A stretch of 64,000 bases of DNA from UBA11740 sp035635855 (GTDB lineage Bacteria > Acidobacteriota > Blastocatellia > Pyrinomonadales > Pyrinomonadaceae), in assembly GCA_035635855.1 (NCBI GenBank), contig DASQAF010000027.1, forward strand, positions 248,001 to 312,000. The letters run 5' to 3'. A program made the position numbers and the translations under genes. The notes below the pieces were generated by a model. It had not been told where the DNA came from. It saw only the letters and a list, made by a program, of their open reading frames with translations, and ran no database searches. Below, piece by piece: positions 16,130-24,943 of this stretch (position 1 is the stretch's first letter; each line of letters starts with the position of its first letter).

Positions 16130-17488
16130 TCACTTCTGCTCGTCGAGCTTCTTTTCGTCGAGCCTCTGCTTGATTAGCAGTTCAGCCAGCTCTGGTACTA
16201 CTTCCCAAACAATTTCGCGCACGATTTTTTCGGACATCTGCTCAACCAGTCGGCGAGCGATCGCGTCTATACCCTCCGGCCACAAGTCACTAACGCTGGC
16301 CGCTTGGGCCGACGGGGCCACTCCTTCCGCTTCACTCGAACTGATGGGCGCTACCTCCGCCGATGGGTGGACGACTCGCCGCTGCGGAACCTCAGTCTGC
16401 TGAAGTTCAGTCTGCGCCGCGCGCTCCGCTTCCGGCGACGCTTCGGCGACACCGACACCCGAAGTCCTGAGTCTATTTGGCGAACCATTGGCGACCACCC
16501 GCGTCGAAAGCGATCCCACGACTGATTCCGGCCAGGTTTCAGATAACGCCGCCGGCGCTTCAAAGTCCAGATCCAGGACCATATCGTCATCGACCGCGCG
16601 TATGGCTGCGTTATCAAACTCGCCCAGGTCCAGCAGCGTGTCGCTGAACATATCGGCAGACGACGGCGGCGCGGCTGGCTGCTCCACTTCCACGTCCTGC
16701 TGCGAAGGCTTCTCTGCGACATCCCCTACTACATCCATAGACGCGTCCATTTCCCTCACCGGTTCGATCTCAATCGTGTCGTCCTGTGCGTAGAGCACCG
16801 GTTCGGTAGTGACGCCCGCGTCTTCGTCGTCAATATGTTCCAGCTTTCGGGTGTCCGCGGTTTGCAGTTCAACGTCCGTAGCGCACGACGCTCCCGCGCT
16901 CTCCGCGGGTTCATGTTCAGGGATCGGGGCGGCCTCGACCATGACGCTTAAATTCGTGTCTTTCATCGACTCGTCATCGGGTGAGGGCGCTTCGACAAAG
17001 ACTTTCAAATCCGGTTCTGTAGGTTGGTAGTCAGTCGAAGCCGTGGGCGCTTCTTCGTCTGTGCGGCCGAGTCCGAGAGTCGAGTATTGGTTTGCCGCTT
17101 CGGCGTCGGACTTTTTACCCAGCAGCGAACCCACGCGGCTCACCAAATCGCGAATTGATTGGAAAGGTTTTGTCACGATATCACTCGCGCCCGCCAAACG
17201 GGCTTCAGCTTCATTGAAAGGTTCGAACGAGCCCACCAGAAGGATAACAGGAATCTCTCTGAGCCGCTCACTTTGTCTGATAATCCGGCAGAGCTCATAA
17301 CCGTCGAGGCCCGGCATCAACGCGTCCGCGAGCACGATATCGGGCGCGATCTCTTCCAGTCTGTCCCGGGCCTGATCGCCGTCACCAACGACGGTGACCT
17401 CCATGCCCTCATCGGTAAAGGTGAGGGATACAACTTTTTGAATGGCTACTGAATCGTCGGCTACCAGTAGCTTTCTTCCGGTAAACAA
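16130..17488 (-). CDS. response regulator with long acidic linker and conserved C-terminal helix
   Basis: 452 residues. Residues 1-125 are a CheY-type receiver (L-L-V-A-D-D-S at 7-13, phosphoacceptor Asp55, Lys107 in TKPF). Residues 130-400 are a low-complexity, Glu/Asp/Ala/Pro-rich linker. The C-terminus (about 405-452) is an amphipathic helical segment I-A-R-R-L-V-E-Q-M-S-E-K-I-V-R-E-I-V-W-E-V-V-P-E-L-A-E, a module also seen at the end of receiver proteins in myxobacteria and acidobacteria. No DNA-binding or enzymatic output domain is present, so it probably works by protein contact. No kinase gene is adjacent. Confidence 0.8.
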   Translation of the reverse strand: MFTGRKLLVADDSVAIQKVVSLTFTDEGMEVTVVGDGDQARDRLEEIAPDIVLADALMPGLDGYELCRIIRQSERLREIPVILLVGSFEPFNEAEARLAGASDIVTKPFQSIRDLVSRVGSLLGKKSDAEAANQYSTLGLGRTDEEAPTASTDYQPTEPDLKVFVEAPSPDDESMKDTNLSVMVEAAPIPEHEPAESAGASCATDVELQTADTRKLEHIDDEDAGVTTEPVLYAQDDTIEIEPVREMDASMDVVGDVAEKPSQQDVEVEQPAAPPSSADMFSDTLLDLGEFDNAAIRAVDDDMVLDLDFEAPAALSETWPESVVGSLSTRVVANGSPNRLRTSGVGVAEASPEAERAAQTELQQTEVPQRRVVHPSAEVAPISSSEAEGVAPSAQAASVSDLWPEGIDAIARRLVEQMSEKIVREIVWEVVPELAELLIKQRLDEKKLDEQK

Positions 17489-17609
17489 GTTGGATCCTTT
17501 TTGGCGCTAAGCCTTTCGTCTCTGTTCTTTGTCCCTGGCTCTTGCCCTTCGCTCGCCGAGGCCAGCGCCACGGCACTGATCCGAACCTAGCATCCGCGCG
17601 AAAACCGCG

Positions 17610-18014
17610 TCAAGAGTTTTTGTGGGAGGCTCTGGCCGTCCGGTGTCGAACACAGAACAACATTAAAGAGCCGATTGTTGCCAGGACTGTGAATCCAAAG
17701 ACCAATAGCCCCGCCGCGTCTGCTCGAGCAAATGCAGGATCGTCATACGCAACCCAGAAACCCGGACCGAAATGAGCCAGCAAGACCAGCGAAAAGGCGG
17801 CCATTTGACTCCAGGATCTCTCCAGATTAGGAATCAGCAAAAAATAGAAGGCCCAAAGCAAGGGGCCGGTAAACAGACCAAGTATAGGTATTAAGACTGT
17901 CAATGAGGCAGTGAAGACGAGTGGAGCGTAAGTTCCGTGCCCGACTCCTCCAATAGCCAGCGCCTCCGCGGTAAGAATCACTCCCAGAAGCAGTCCAATA
18001 AAAAATCGAACCAT
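17610..18014 (-). CDS. small integral membrane protein, unknown
   Basis: 134 residues with four likely transmembrane segments (MVRFFIGLLLGVILTAEALA; LVFTASLTVLIPILGLFTG; MAAFSLVLLAHFGPGFWVAY; GLLVFGFTVLATIGSLMLF) and a short basic C-terminus. No family is recognised. It follows the 108-residue membrane protein in the same orientation after a 250-bp gap with small hairpins but no gene. Confidence 0.6.
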   Translation of the reverse strand: MVRFFIGLLLGVILTAEALAIGGVGHGTYAPLVFTASLTVLIPILGLFTGPLLWAFYFLLIPNLERSWSQMAAFSLVLLAHFGPGFWVAYDDPAFARADAAGLLVFGFTVLATIGSLMLFCVRHRTARASHKNS

Positions 18015-18265
18015 TTGCTATCTCCGCCAGTTCGAAGCTATCAATCTCCCGGTAATCGCACCGGGCAGAGCCTCATTCACGAGGCTTCCCGCAGGGTTGC
18101 TAGACCGGCGCTTCTAGCACCGGGCCAGCGACAAAATGAATTGATGTAGCGTGTTTCAGCGTGCTTACAATTCAATCGCTCTAGCGCACGGCTAAAGCCT
18201 CATTCGACCTAAAGAAGAACTGCTACGATCAATACATAAATCAACGGCAGAAGGATCCCTGAATA

Positions 18266-18592
18266 TCATATTTCGTTCGAAGCATTCTTACGCCTAAACC
18301 GCCGCCGCGCGATATAGATAAAAACAGCCGTAAGAAATGCAATTTGCCCTAGCGGGGTGAGAAAGACTATTGGTAATCTTGAATCTTTGAAAGGCAAAGT
18401 AAGCAGTATTGTTGGCAGATGTAGAATAAACCCCGCACGCTCAGAGAATGTCACCAGTGGGTCAGGTGGCACGTTCCCTGTATGACTCGTCCCGATCGTC
18501 GCTAAACCGGGAAGCAGCGATAGCAAGGCGATTATTTCGACCGAGACGGCAAGGAAGAAACACTTCAAATATGTTCGACTGCCTTTACGCAA
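18266..18592 (-). CDS. small membrane protein next to RHS gene, candidate immunity protein
   Basis: 108 residues with about three hydrophobic segments (KCFFLAVSVEIIALLSLLPG; HLPTILLTLPF; IVFLTPLGQIAFLTAVFIYI) and a basic C-terminus. It starts 30 bp after the stop of the RHS gene and is read in the same direction, the position occupied by immunity genes in polymorphic toxin loci. No family is recognised, so the immunity role is inferred from position only. Its sequence appears less GC-rich than its surroundings. Confidence 0.55.
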   Translation of the reverse strand: MRKGSRTYLKCFFLAVSVEIIALLSLLPGLATIGTSHTGNVPPDPLVTFSERAGFILHLPTILLTLPFKDSRLPIVFLTPLGQIAFLTAVFIYIARRRFRRKNASNEI

Positions 18593-18622
18593 GATATTTT
18601 GCGCTCCAAGTAAACCAATAGA

Positions 18623-21600
18623 TTACCAGGCTCCTGTGTCTCGGTTTCGCAATCCAAGAATCCGTCGCTTGATTGCCAAGGCTGCTGGGTCTCCTAATCC
18701 CGGGTTGTCCATTGCGCGTCTATTTGCATCAATGGTGGACCATCGCGGATCGTCCGTCGCGACGTTAATGAAGGCATTGAGTGTCCGCCACATCGAATCA
18801 TCCCATCTCGGGGCGCAGTCGCAGTGCTTCGCTTTCCCGTATTCAATCAAAGCCTGCCAAACGGCAGCGATCATTCGCTGGGCTTTGGAAGGATCTTCGG
18901 CGGTCTTGTCAGTTGCGTGGTCCCCATACTTACCGTTTCCAACATTTGCAGGCGAATGCCCCCACACATCGTCCGTGTAACCAGCGTGACTGAAAGTATC
19001 CTGCAAATAGTGTAAATAGCGACCAATCCACTTATGGCCACTCTTCTCATTCATCGCTCCTGCCCAAAGCAAAGGCGAGCCGACGCCTTCTCTGGCTCCG
19101 GAGAAGAACCCATGAAACACTCTATTCCGCATTCGTTGCATGTCTGTTGAACCTCGAGCGGGACGTGTTTCGGCATTTTCGTCTGTTAATTGATCCTCGT
19201 TAGCAATCTCCCTCGCTTCCCAATCTTGGAAACACCCTGTCTTCTTCGCCAGGTAATACGTCAGATAATAATGCACATCGATCTCATAGAGTCCGGTTGG
19301 ATCCGTCGCATTCTGCGGATTATTGCCGACATAAGCAAACGAATTTATCCCTCCCGCCAATCCAATCGGATCCTCTGAGATGAATCGTCCCAACTGCGGC
19401 TCGTACCAGCGGGCGCGGTAATATATCAGTCCAGTGACTGAATCACGTTCGCGGCCGGTGAAGCCATAGCGAGTCTTCGCGCTGCCGGTACTATTGCCAT
19501 AGGCGTCGTACGCCTCACGTTCCACAAGCGCTCCCTTGCTGTCAGTGAGCGCGGTCGTGCTGCCCAGATGATCCTGAGCAAAATAGTACAACGTGTTCAC
19601 TGTCTTTTGCCGAATCTTGTTGTCGAGCCCGGGGCCACTGAGATATTCAGTGATGACGTTCGTGCTCGTCCTGTCCCGGGCGACGTCATCACCATCGTAA
19701 GTGAAGTTGGTTGAAACGCCTGTCGATGGCGCGCTCTGCACGCGACGGCCGAGCGCATCGTATTTGTAAGAGACGCTGCCGGCGGTCGGCGTCACGACCT
19801 GAGTTAATCTATTCTCGAAATCCCAGGCGAAGTGAGTGGTGCTCGCTCCTTCGGTTTTCGTCGTCATATTTCCGTTGTTGTCGTACAGGTAGCCGGCGGT
19901 GCTGGTACCCGTCAGCCGATTGAAAGGCTGATAACTGTAGGTGGCGCTGCGCTGTGAACTCATGCGATTACCGACGCCGTCGTAGGTGTAAGATTCAGCA
20001 GCCGTTCCCGTATAGGTTGCGGATGTGAGCCGGTCAAGCACGTCGTAACCATAAGCATGCGTGCCGCTCTGGTCGATGTTCTGAATGATCTCGCTCGCAG
20101 AGTTATATGAATACTGATTAGCCGTGATGACAGTATTTTTCTTCGCGTCTTTCAATTGCGTCACACGCCCCAGGCCATCATAGCCATAGGTTGTGACGAC
20201 GCTGTTGGGCAATGTTCGAGAAGTCACTTTGCCTGTGACGTCGTAAGCATAGCTGGTAGCCTGGTTCGCGCCATCCGTGATTTTTGTCAGCCGATTCAAC
20301 GCGTCATAGGTGTATGTGGCAAAAGTTGACGAGCCAAAGCTCATCTTTGTTCGCCGGCCGTTGGCGTCATAGGTGTAGTTGATCAACTGGCCCCAGACGT
20401 CAGTCGTGCTGGTCACCCGGCCCAGCTTGTCGTAAACGAAACCCACTGTGCCATTGATATTCGCGGCAGCAGTTAATCGTGAGAGCTGGTCATACGCGTA
20501 CGTCGCCGTCGATCCATCGGGATAAGTGATTTTCGTCAGACGATTCAGCGCGTCGTACGCATAATTCGTCATCAGGTTGTTGAAATCAGTGCGCTGGATG
20601 CGATTGCCCACGGCATCATAATCAACGGTCATCATCATGCCGGCGCGGGTCACGGCCGTAACGCGGCCGAGAGCGTCGTAATCGAAAGCATAACGTTGGT
20701 TGAGCCCGTCAACAACGGCGATCACGTTCGAGCGGGCGTTGTATTCATACTGAGTGGTTTGCTGAGCGGGATCGGTAACTTTCACTAAACGATTCGCGTT
20801 GTCATATTCCAACGTCGTTACGCGCCCCGCTGTATCCGTGCGCTTTGTGACATTTCCGGCGGCGTCATACTCAGTCGTCTCCTGCAACCTCGTCCCGCCG
20901 GCGACCGCGGGCGGGTAGGTGACCGTTTTCGGGCGGTTGAATTCGTCGTAAACGACGTTGGTCGTGTGCCCAAGCTGATCTGTAGCGCCGATTAGATTGG
21001 ACATCAGGTCGTAGCTGTAACTCACCGACTTACTCAGAGCATCCGTCTCGCCCGTCAGGCGATAAGCCGAGTCATAGGCAAAGCTGTTGATGTTACCGAG
21101 TGGGTCAGTCACTTTCGTCGGCCGCCCGGCAAGATCGTAGGTCAACGTAATGATCGAGTTGTCGGGCCGCGTGATCTTGTTGAGCCGTCCGGCCAAATCG
21201 TAACCGTAACTCGTGATGTTATTGAGGACGTCCGTAGCGGTAGTAACGCGTCCGCGAGCATCGTAAGCAAACCTGGTCACGTTTGCTAGAGCGTCGGTCG
21301 TCTGGCTGATGTTGCCCCTGCTGTCGTAAGCGAGTGTCGTGACCTTCCCGTGGGCATTGGTCAGAGTTAGGAGTTCGCCACGGGTGTCGTAAGTTAATGT
21401 CGTTGCTTTGTTCAGCGCATCCGTGGCTGACAGAAGATTGCCCGCGGCATCGTAAGTATTCGTCGTCAAGCCGTCCATCGCGTCGGTGGCCGTCAAAACT
21501 TCCCCGAACTGGTTGTAAGTGAAACTCGAACTGCCCAGCACACCCGTCCCGGTCACTTCATTGCCGTTGGCATCATAGGTGTAGGTTGCCGCTTGCCCGA

Positions 21601-23344
21601 GCGCATTCGTGTGACTGATAACGTTCATCTGGTCGTCGTAAGTCCACGTTTGAGCTTGCGAGCCGCCACAACTGCAAAGTCCTTCGACCCCGGTGACGGC
21701 CTTTCGTCCTTTGACATTGTGATAGAAGTATTTCGTGACGCGGCCCAACGCATCGGTTACATCAGTTTCAGTCGAGTTAATGTAGTTAAGCGTGTAGTGC
21801 TCAACTCCGCTCTGAGCCTGCGAAGTGGTTGCGCGCCCCTGCGAGTCGTAGTCGTGCTGCTCAATTGCGTTGCCGAGGGCGTCCGAGACGGTCGCCAATG
21901 CTAAACCGGACGGCACTCCAGTGTAAGTGAACCGGTATCCGGAATTGTCGGGGTAGGTCACGGTTAACAACTCATTGCTGCCGCCATAGGTGTAGCTAGC
22001 AATGGCGCCGAGAGAATCACTAATAGACAAAACGAGCCCGCTGCTACTGCTTGTCACGGTTAGAACTCGCCCGAATGAATCGGTCACGCTCGAAAGTCTG
22101 CCGTTCATGTCGTAAGTCAGGAGTGTCTGATTCGCGTTACGGTCGGCGAGCGATATCAGCTTGCCTGAGGCGTTGAATTGATGCACGCGCCCGTCTTTGA
22201 ATACGGCGGTATAGCTGCCGTCGCCGTTGCGTACGATCTGTCCGAAGAAATTCGGCGTGGCAAACGTCACCAGGCGACCATCAGGCAGCATTAGTTGCAA
22301 GCGTCCATTCGCATCCAGTGTCACTCTTTCGTCATACGCGACGGTCCAGCCTCGGCCAAATAGTCCAATGCTCTGTGAAGTACTGTTGTAGGTTCGGGAA
22401 ATTCCGATCGCTTCTCCCACCCCCGGCAGTTGATAATCCATCTGCCGCAAATACATGTTGCCGTTGGTGACGTTGACCGGGGCTCCCACCGTGTGATTGC
22501 AGGGCGCTTGTCCCGCATTCTCCAGAGTGTTCGTGCTGATCGGGAAATTTAAAAGGTCGTTACTGGTTAACACGCAGCCGCCGGTGGCGGTACCACCCTG
22601 AAACACCGAGCCATTGAGAGAGGCTTTAAAGACTTCATCGACGGAACACCTGGAATATGTAGTGAACTGATAATGTCCCCCTGCATCGGTCGTTGTTGTC
22701 GCCGTGCTGGTCACAGGCGGATTCAAGTCGGATTTTGTGCGCGTCATTGTCACAGTAAGACCCTGCACTGGCGTGCCGCTCTGATCTCTGACCACGCCGC
22801 CCAGGACAATCACGCTGGGCCTGACAATTATGAGATTGCCTAATACCACGCTCGATGTGACGCAGCCGCCGGTCGCACTTCTGTTAGAGGGCGGCAGCGG
22901 CTCGTCGTCTACGATTTCTGACGAGGTGGCCCTGACCTCATAATCCGCACTGCAACCGCTCTCAATCTCGAACGAATAATTTCCGCCACTGTCGGCAATT
23001 GTAGTTTCCGTTGTGACCACCTGGGGCGAGACGTTAAAGATGGTCTTTGTCATCTTTACTGACGCGCCGACGGCGGGGTCGCCCGCTGAATACATAACGC
23101 GTCCGCTCAAAGTGATCTGCGCGTGCGCGAGCGTCACCAGAACGACTTGCAGCGAGACAAGCAGGAGAATTCTGGGGAGAAGTTTGGTTAGAGAACGACC
23201 ATTTACAGTTTTCGCTACCAGTTGAGCTGAGAATCTGAGCGATTTCGGCGATGAAGAAGAAAACACTGGGGGCCCTTCCTTTCCTGGAGATCGACCGACC
23301 AGAAGGCAGATCGATCTAATGGGAGCGATCTCAGGAAGTGGCAC
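18623..23344 (-). CDS. RHS/YD-repeat protein with C-terminal zinc-phospholipase-like toxin domain
   Basis: 1573 residues. The order is: a signal peptide (KLLPRILLLVSLQVVLVTLAHAQ, about 54-76), two carboxypeptidase-regulatory-type beta domains (80-270), a DUF6531-like segment (APVNVTNGNMYLRQMDYQLP), and some 40 YD repeats (Y-D-x-x-G-R/N). The RHS core motif G-L-I-Y-Y-R-A-R-W-Y-E-P-Q-L-G-R-F follows, then D-P-T-G-L. After this junction a 221-residue tail (nucleotides 18626-19288) carries H-Y-L-Q-D-T-F-S-H, G-H and D-H-A-T-D motifs like zinc-dependent phospholipase C/S1-nuclease-fold enzymes. A GTG at 23266 with GGAAGG upstream is an alternative start closer to the signal peptide. Probably exported and delivered to other cells or the surface. 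Confidence 0.9.
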   Translation of the reverse strand: MPLPEIAPIRSICLLVGRSPGKEGPPVFSSSSPKSLRFSAQLVAKTVNGRSLTKLLPRILLLVSLQVVLVTLAHAQITLSGRVMYSAGDPAVGASVKMTKTIFNVSPQVVTTETTIADSGGNYSFEIESGCSADYEVRATSSEIVDDEPLPPSNRSATGGCVTSSVVLGNLIIVRPSVIVLGGVVRDQSGTPVQGLTVTMTRTKSDLNPPVTSTATTTTDAGGHYQFTTYSRCSVDEVFKASLNGSVFQGGTATGGCVLTSNDLLNFPISTNTLENAGQAPCNHTVGAPVNVTNGNMYLRQMDYQLPGVGEAIGISRTYNSTSQSIGLFGRGWTVAYDERVTLDANGRLQLMLPDGRLVTFATPNFFGQIVRNGDGSYTAVFKDGRVHQFNASGKLISLADRNANQTLLTYDMNGRLSSVTDSFGRVLTVTSSSSGLVLSISDSLGAIASYTYGGSNELLTVTYPDNSGYRFTYTGVPSGLALATVSDALGNAIEQHDYDSQGRATTSQAQSGVEHYTLNYINSTETDVTDALGRVTKYFYHNVKGRKAVTGVEGLCSCGGSQAQTWTYDDQMNVISHTNALGQAATYTYDANGNEVTGTGVLGSSSFTYNQFGEVLTATDAMDGLTTNTYDAAGNLLSATDALNKATTLTYDTRGELLTLTNAHGKVTTLAYDSRGNISQTTDALANVTRFAYDARGRVTTATDVLNNITSYGYDLAGRLNKITRPDNSIITLTYDLAGRPTKVTDPLGNINSFAYDSAYRLTGETDALSKSVSYSYDLMSNLIGATDQLGHTTNVVYDEFNRPKTVTYPPAVAGGTRLQETTEYDAAGNVTKRTDTAGRVTTLEYDNANRLVKVTDPAQQTTQYEYNARSNVIAVVDGLNQRYAFDYDALGRVTAVTRAGMMMTVDYDAVGNRIQRTDFNNLMTNYAYDALNRLTKITYPDGSTATYAYDQLSRLTAAANINGTVGFVYDKLGRVTSTTDVWGQLINYTYDANGRRTKMSFGSSTFATYTYDALNRLTKITDGANQATSYAYDVTGKVTSRTLPNSVVTTYGYDGLGRVTQLKDAKKNTVITANQYSYNSASEIIQNIDQSGTHAYGYDVLDRLTSATYTGTAAESYTYDGVGNRMSSQRSATYSYQPFNRLTGTSTAGYLYDNNGNMTTKTEGASTTHFAWDFENRLTQVVTPTAGSVSYKYDALGRRVQSAPSTGVSTNFTYDGDDVARDRTSTNVITEYLSGPGLDNKIRQKTVNTLYYFAQDHLGSTTALTDSKGALVEREAYDAYGNSTGSAKTRYGFTGRERDSVTGLIYYRARWYEPQLGRFISEDPIGLAGGINSFAYVGNNPQNATDPTGLYEIDVHYYLTYYLAKKTGCFQDWEAREIANEDQLTDENAETRPARGSTDMQRMRNRVFHGFFSGAREGVGSPLLWAGAMNEKSGHKWIGRYLHYLQDTFSHAGYTDDVWGHSPANVGNGKYGDHATDKTAEDPSKAQRMIAAVWQALIEYGKAKHCDCAPRWDDSMWRTLNAFINVATDDPRWSTIDANRRAMDNPGLGDPAALAIKRRILGLRNRDTGAW

Positions 23345-23641
23345 TTCTTCGCAGAAGGTCGCATGAGCGTCGGGATAAATTTAGAAACTACGAGACCGAA
23401 AGGTCGAAAAGCGGGCGGAGCTTAGTAGCGGATTAGAATTCTGTCAAGCGACTTTGAGGTAAGAATTCTTTGTAAGATCGGACATCTTCACAGTTGTCAT
23501 TCGATTAAAAACTTTGCGCAACTTTTCGTACTAACGCATTGCAAACCTTTGAGGGAAAGATAAGACCACGCGACAAAATCAGAGCGCGGGTGAGCAGCGC
23601 CTTCTGAATATCGCGCGATGCGTAATCTTTCTTCGTTTAGA

Positions 23642-24073
23642 TTAAGCAGCTACAGCCGCGAGAATCGTCACCTGAAAAGCAAGGCTGTTAATGCCTGCGA
23701 AGTTGTTTGTGCCGCCGTTTGAGCTTACTGAGACCTCAATTCTCAACTCAACCTGACCGGACTCGTCGTCCCAATCAGCGTCACTGGTCGTGATCCCACA
23801 AGTAGAATTATTCCCTGGAGTTTGTACCTGGAGAGTCGTCTTCGCTATCGATGCCGTACAGATCGCGCGAAAGAATTGTTGTCTGGTTAGTACCGGCCCG
23901 ATCAGAACGGTGAAAGTCTGTGTTTGCTGCGTAGTACCGCCGGAAAACGCGTTGAGATTCACGTCAAGCTGTCCGGTCACAGCAAACAGTCGGTTCGCGC
24001 CGTCCGGGCCCGCAACAACCGCTTCCATCTGTTGGAGGTTCACAACCTGATTAGTCGGAATTCTAATCGCCAT
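23642..24073 (-). CDS. unrecognised 143-residue beta-rich protein
   Basis: Begins MAIRIPTNQVVNLQQMEAVV with no signal peptide. The composition is Thr/Val/Asn/Gly-rich with alternating hydrophobic strands and only two cysteines (AICTAS, STCGITT), suggesting an all-beta fold. It ends LAFQVTILAAVAA. AGGAAA precedes the ATG at a suitable distance. No family is recognised. It lies upstream of the RHS gene in the same orientation with a 297-bp gap that holds a weak AGATCGA/TCGATCT inverted repeat and no gene. Confidence 0.6.
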   Translation of the reverse strand: MAIRIPTNQVVNLQQMEAVVAGPDGANRLFAVTGQLDVNLNAFSGGTTQQTQTFTVLIGPVLTRQQFFRAICTASIAKTTLQVQTPGNNSTCGITTSDADWDDESGQVELRIEVSVSSNGGTNNFAGINSLAFQVTILAAVAA

Positions 24074-24245
24074 GTGAGTTTCCTTTCTTACGCTTAAACC
24101 GAGCGAAGTTAACTGAAGTCTTTCTGGAATTGACTCGCGAGGAACCCGGGTATTCGCAGCACACTCTACTCTGGTTTGACCAAAACCAGAAACAGGAATC
24201 TACCAAGCTATTACATTTCACCCTTTCATGCTGAGGATCAGACGG

Positions 24246-24842
24246 TCAATGCGTCACAGTCACGTCGTCTGGCGTGTTTCGTTTTCCGTCCGGGCCGGAA
24301 GAGCGCAGCACGAATGAAGTGCGCGAGCCTTCGTACTCATAAGGTTGGTGCCAGGGATCGATGCGAATGATGCGCGCCAGATAATGAGGACTGAGATGAT
24401 CGATCAAAGCGGCCTCGCTCTTTGATTCGATATAAGAACCACGTTCGCGGCGATAGGACTCGAGCGCGGTGGCGATTGATTCCAGCTCAGCACGGGCCCG
24501 CGCGGTTTTTTCGACGTTAAGGGCTTTCATCAGCATATCGACGTCTTCCCAGCGCCGATCGCCGGTGCGAATTTCGGCCACGCGCCACTTGCCGTTGTCG
24601 CCTTTGACCAGGCGAAACGCGGTTTCCACCTGGGCGACTACGACTGCGGAATTGCCGGCGGTCGAAATGTCCTTGATGCGCACGGCATCTGAAGGCAATT
24701 GAATGCCGGCCATGCGGGCGATTATCTTGCGCGCTTCTTTGGGTGAGAGATCGCCTGCGGCTAAGGTACGGCTGGCGACAAAAACAGTGCCTGAGGCCAC
24801 CATCGCTATCGATAAAATCACCAGCAGGGTTCGCTTAGACAT
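24246..24842 (-). CDS. exported protein with GspG-like C-terminal domain
   Basis: 198 residues. The signal peptide is MSKRTLLVILSIAMVASGTV followed by FVASRTLA. A middle domain of unknown type precedes a C-terminal part (about 105-198) that matches the globular core of type II secretion pseudopilin G: A-x-x-E-L-E-S-I-A-T-A-L-E-S-Y-R-R-E-R-G-S-Y, then D-P-W-H-Q-P-Y-E-Y, then S-S-G-P-D-G-K-R-N-T-P-D-D with its calcium-loop acids. The prepilin peptidase site and pilin N-helix are missing, so it cannot be an ordinary pseudopilin. No other secretion gene is nearby. Confidence 0.75.
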   Translation of the reverse strand: MSKRTLLVILSIAMVASGTVFVASRTLAAGDLSPKEARKIIARMAGIQLPSDAVRIKDISTAGNSAVVVAQVETAFRLVKGDNGKWRVAEIRTGDRRWEDVDMLMKALNVEKTARARAELESIATALESYRRERGSYIESKSEAALIDHLSPHYLARIIRIDPWHQPYEYEGSRTSFVLRSSGPDGKRNTPDDVTVTH

Positions 24843-24869
24843 GATTCACACTCCTGTTTTGCGTGTCTG

Positions 24870-24933
24870 AAGCCCGACCGTCAGGGAGGGCAACTTTAAG
24901 AGCGAGGCCCTCGCTTACGCGCGGGCTTCTGAT
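24870..24933. repeat. intergenic palindromic repeat, copy 2
   Basis: AGCCCGACCGTCAGGGAGGG (24871-24890) and CCCTCGCTTACGCGCGGGCT (from 24908) form a nearly self-complementary unit. The second half is the same as copy 1 at 750-775 but for one base. It lies between the receiver gene and the GspG-like gene. Confidence 0.65.
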
Positions 24934-24943
24934 ACGAACAATT

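Noticed and set aside
19400..22500. Regularly spaced similar segments that could suggest a CRISPR or satellite array
   Set aside because: They are YD repeats of the RHS coding frame, in register with codons and with diverged spacers and repeats.
23345..23641. Possible cyclic-di-GMP or other riboswitch before the RHS gene
   Set aside because: Only a weak AGATCGA/TCGATCT inverted repeat is seen; no known aptamer motif.
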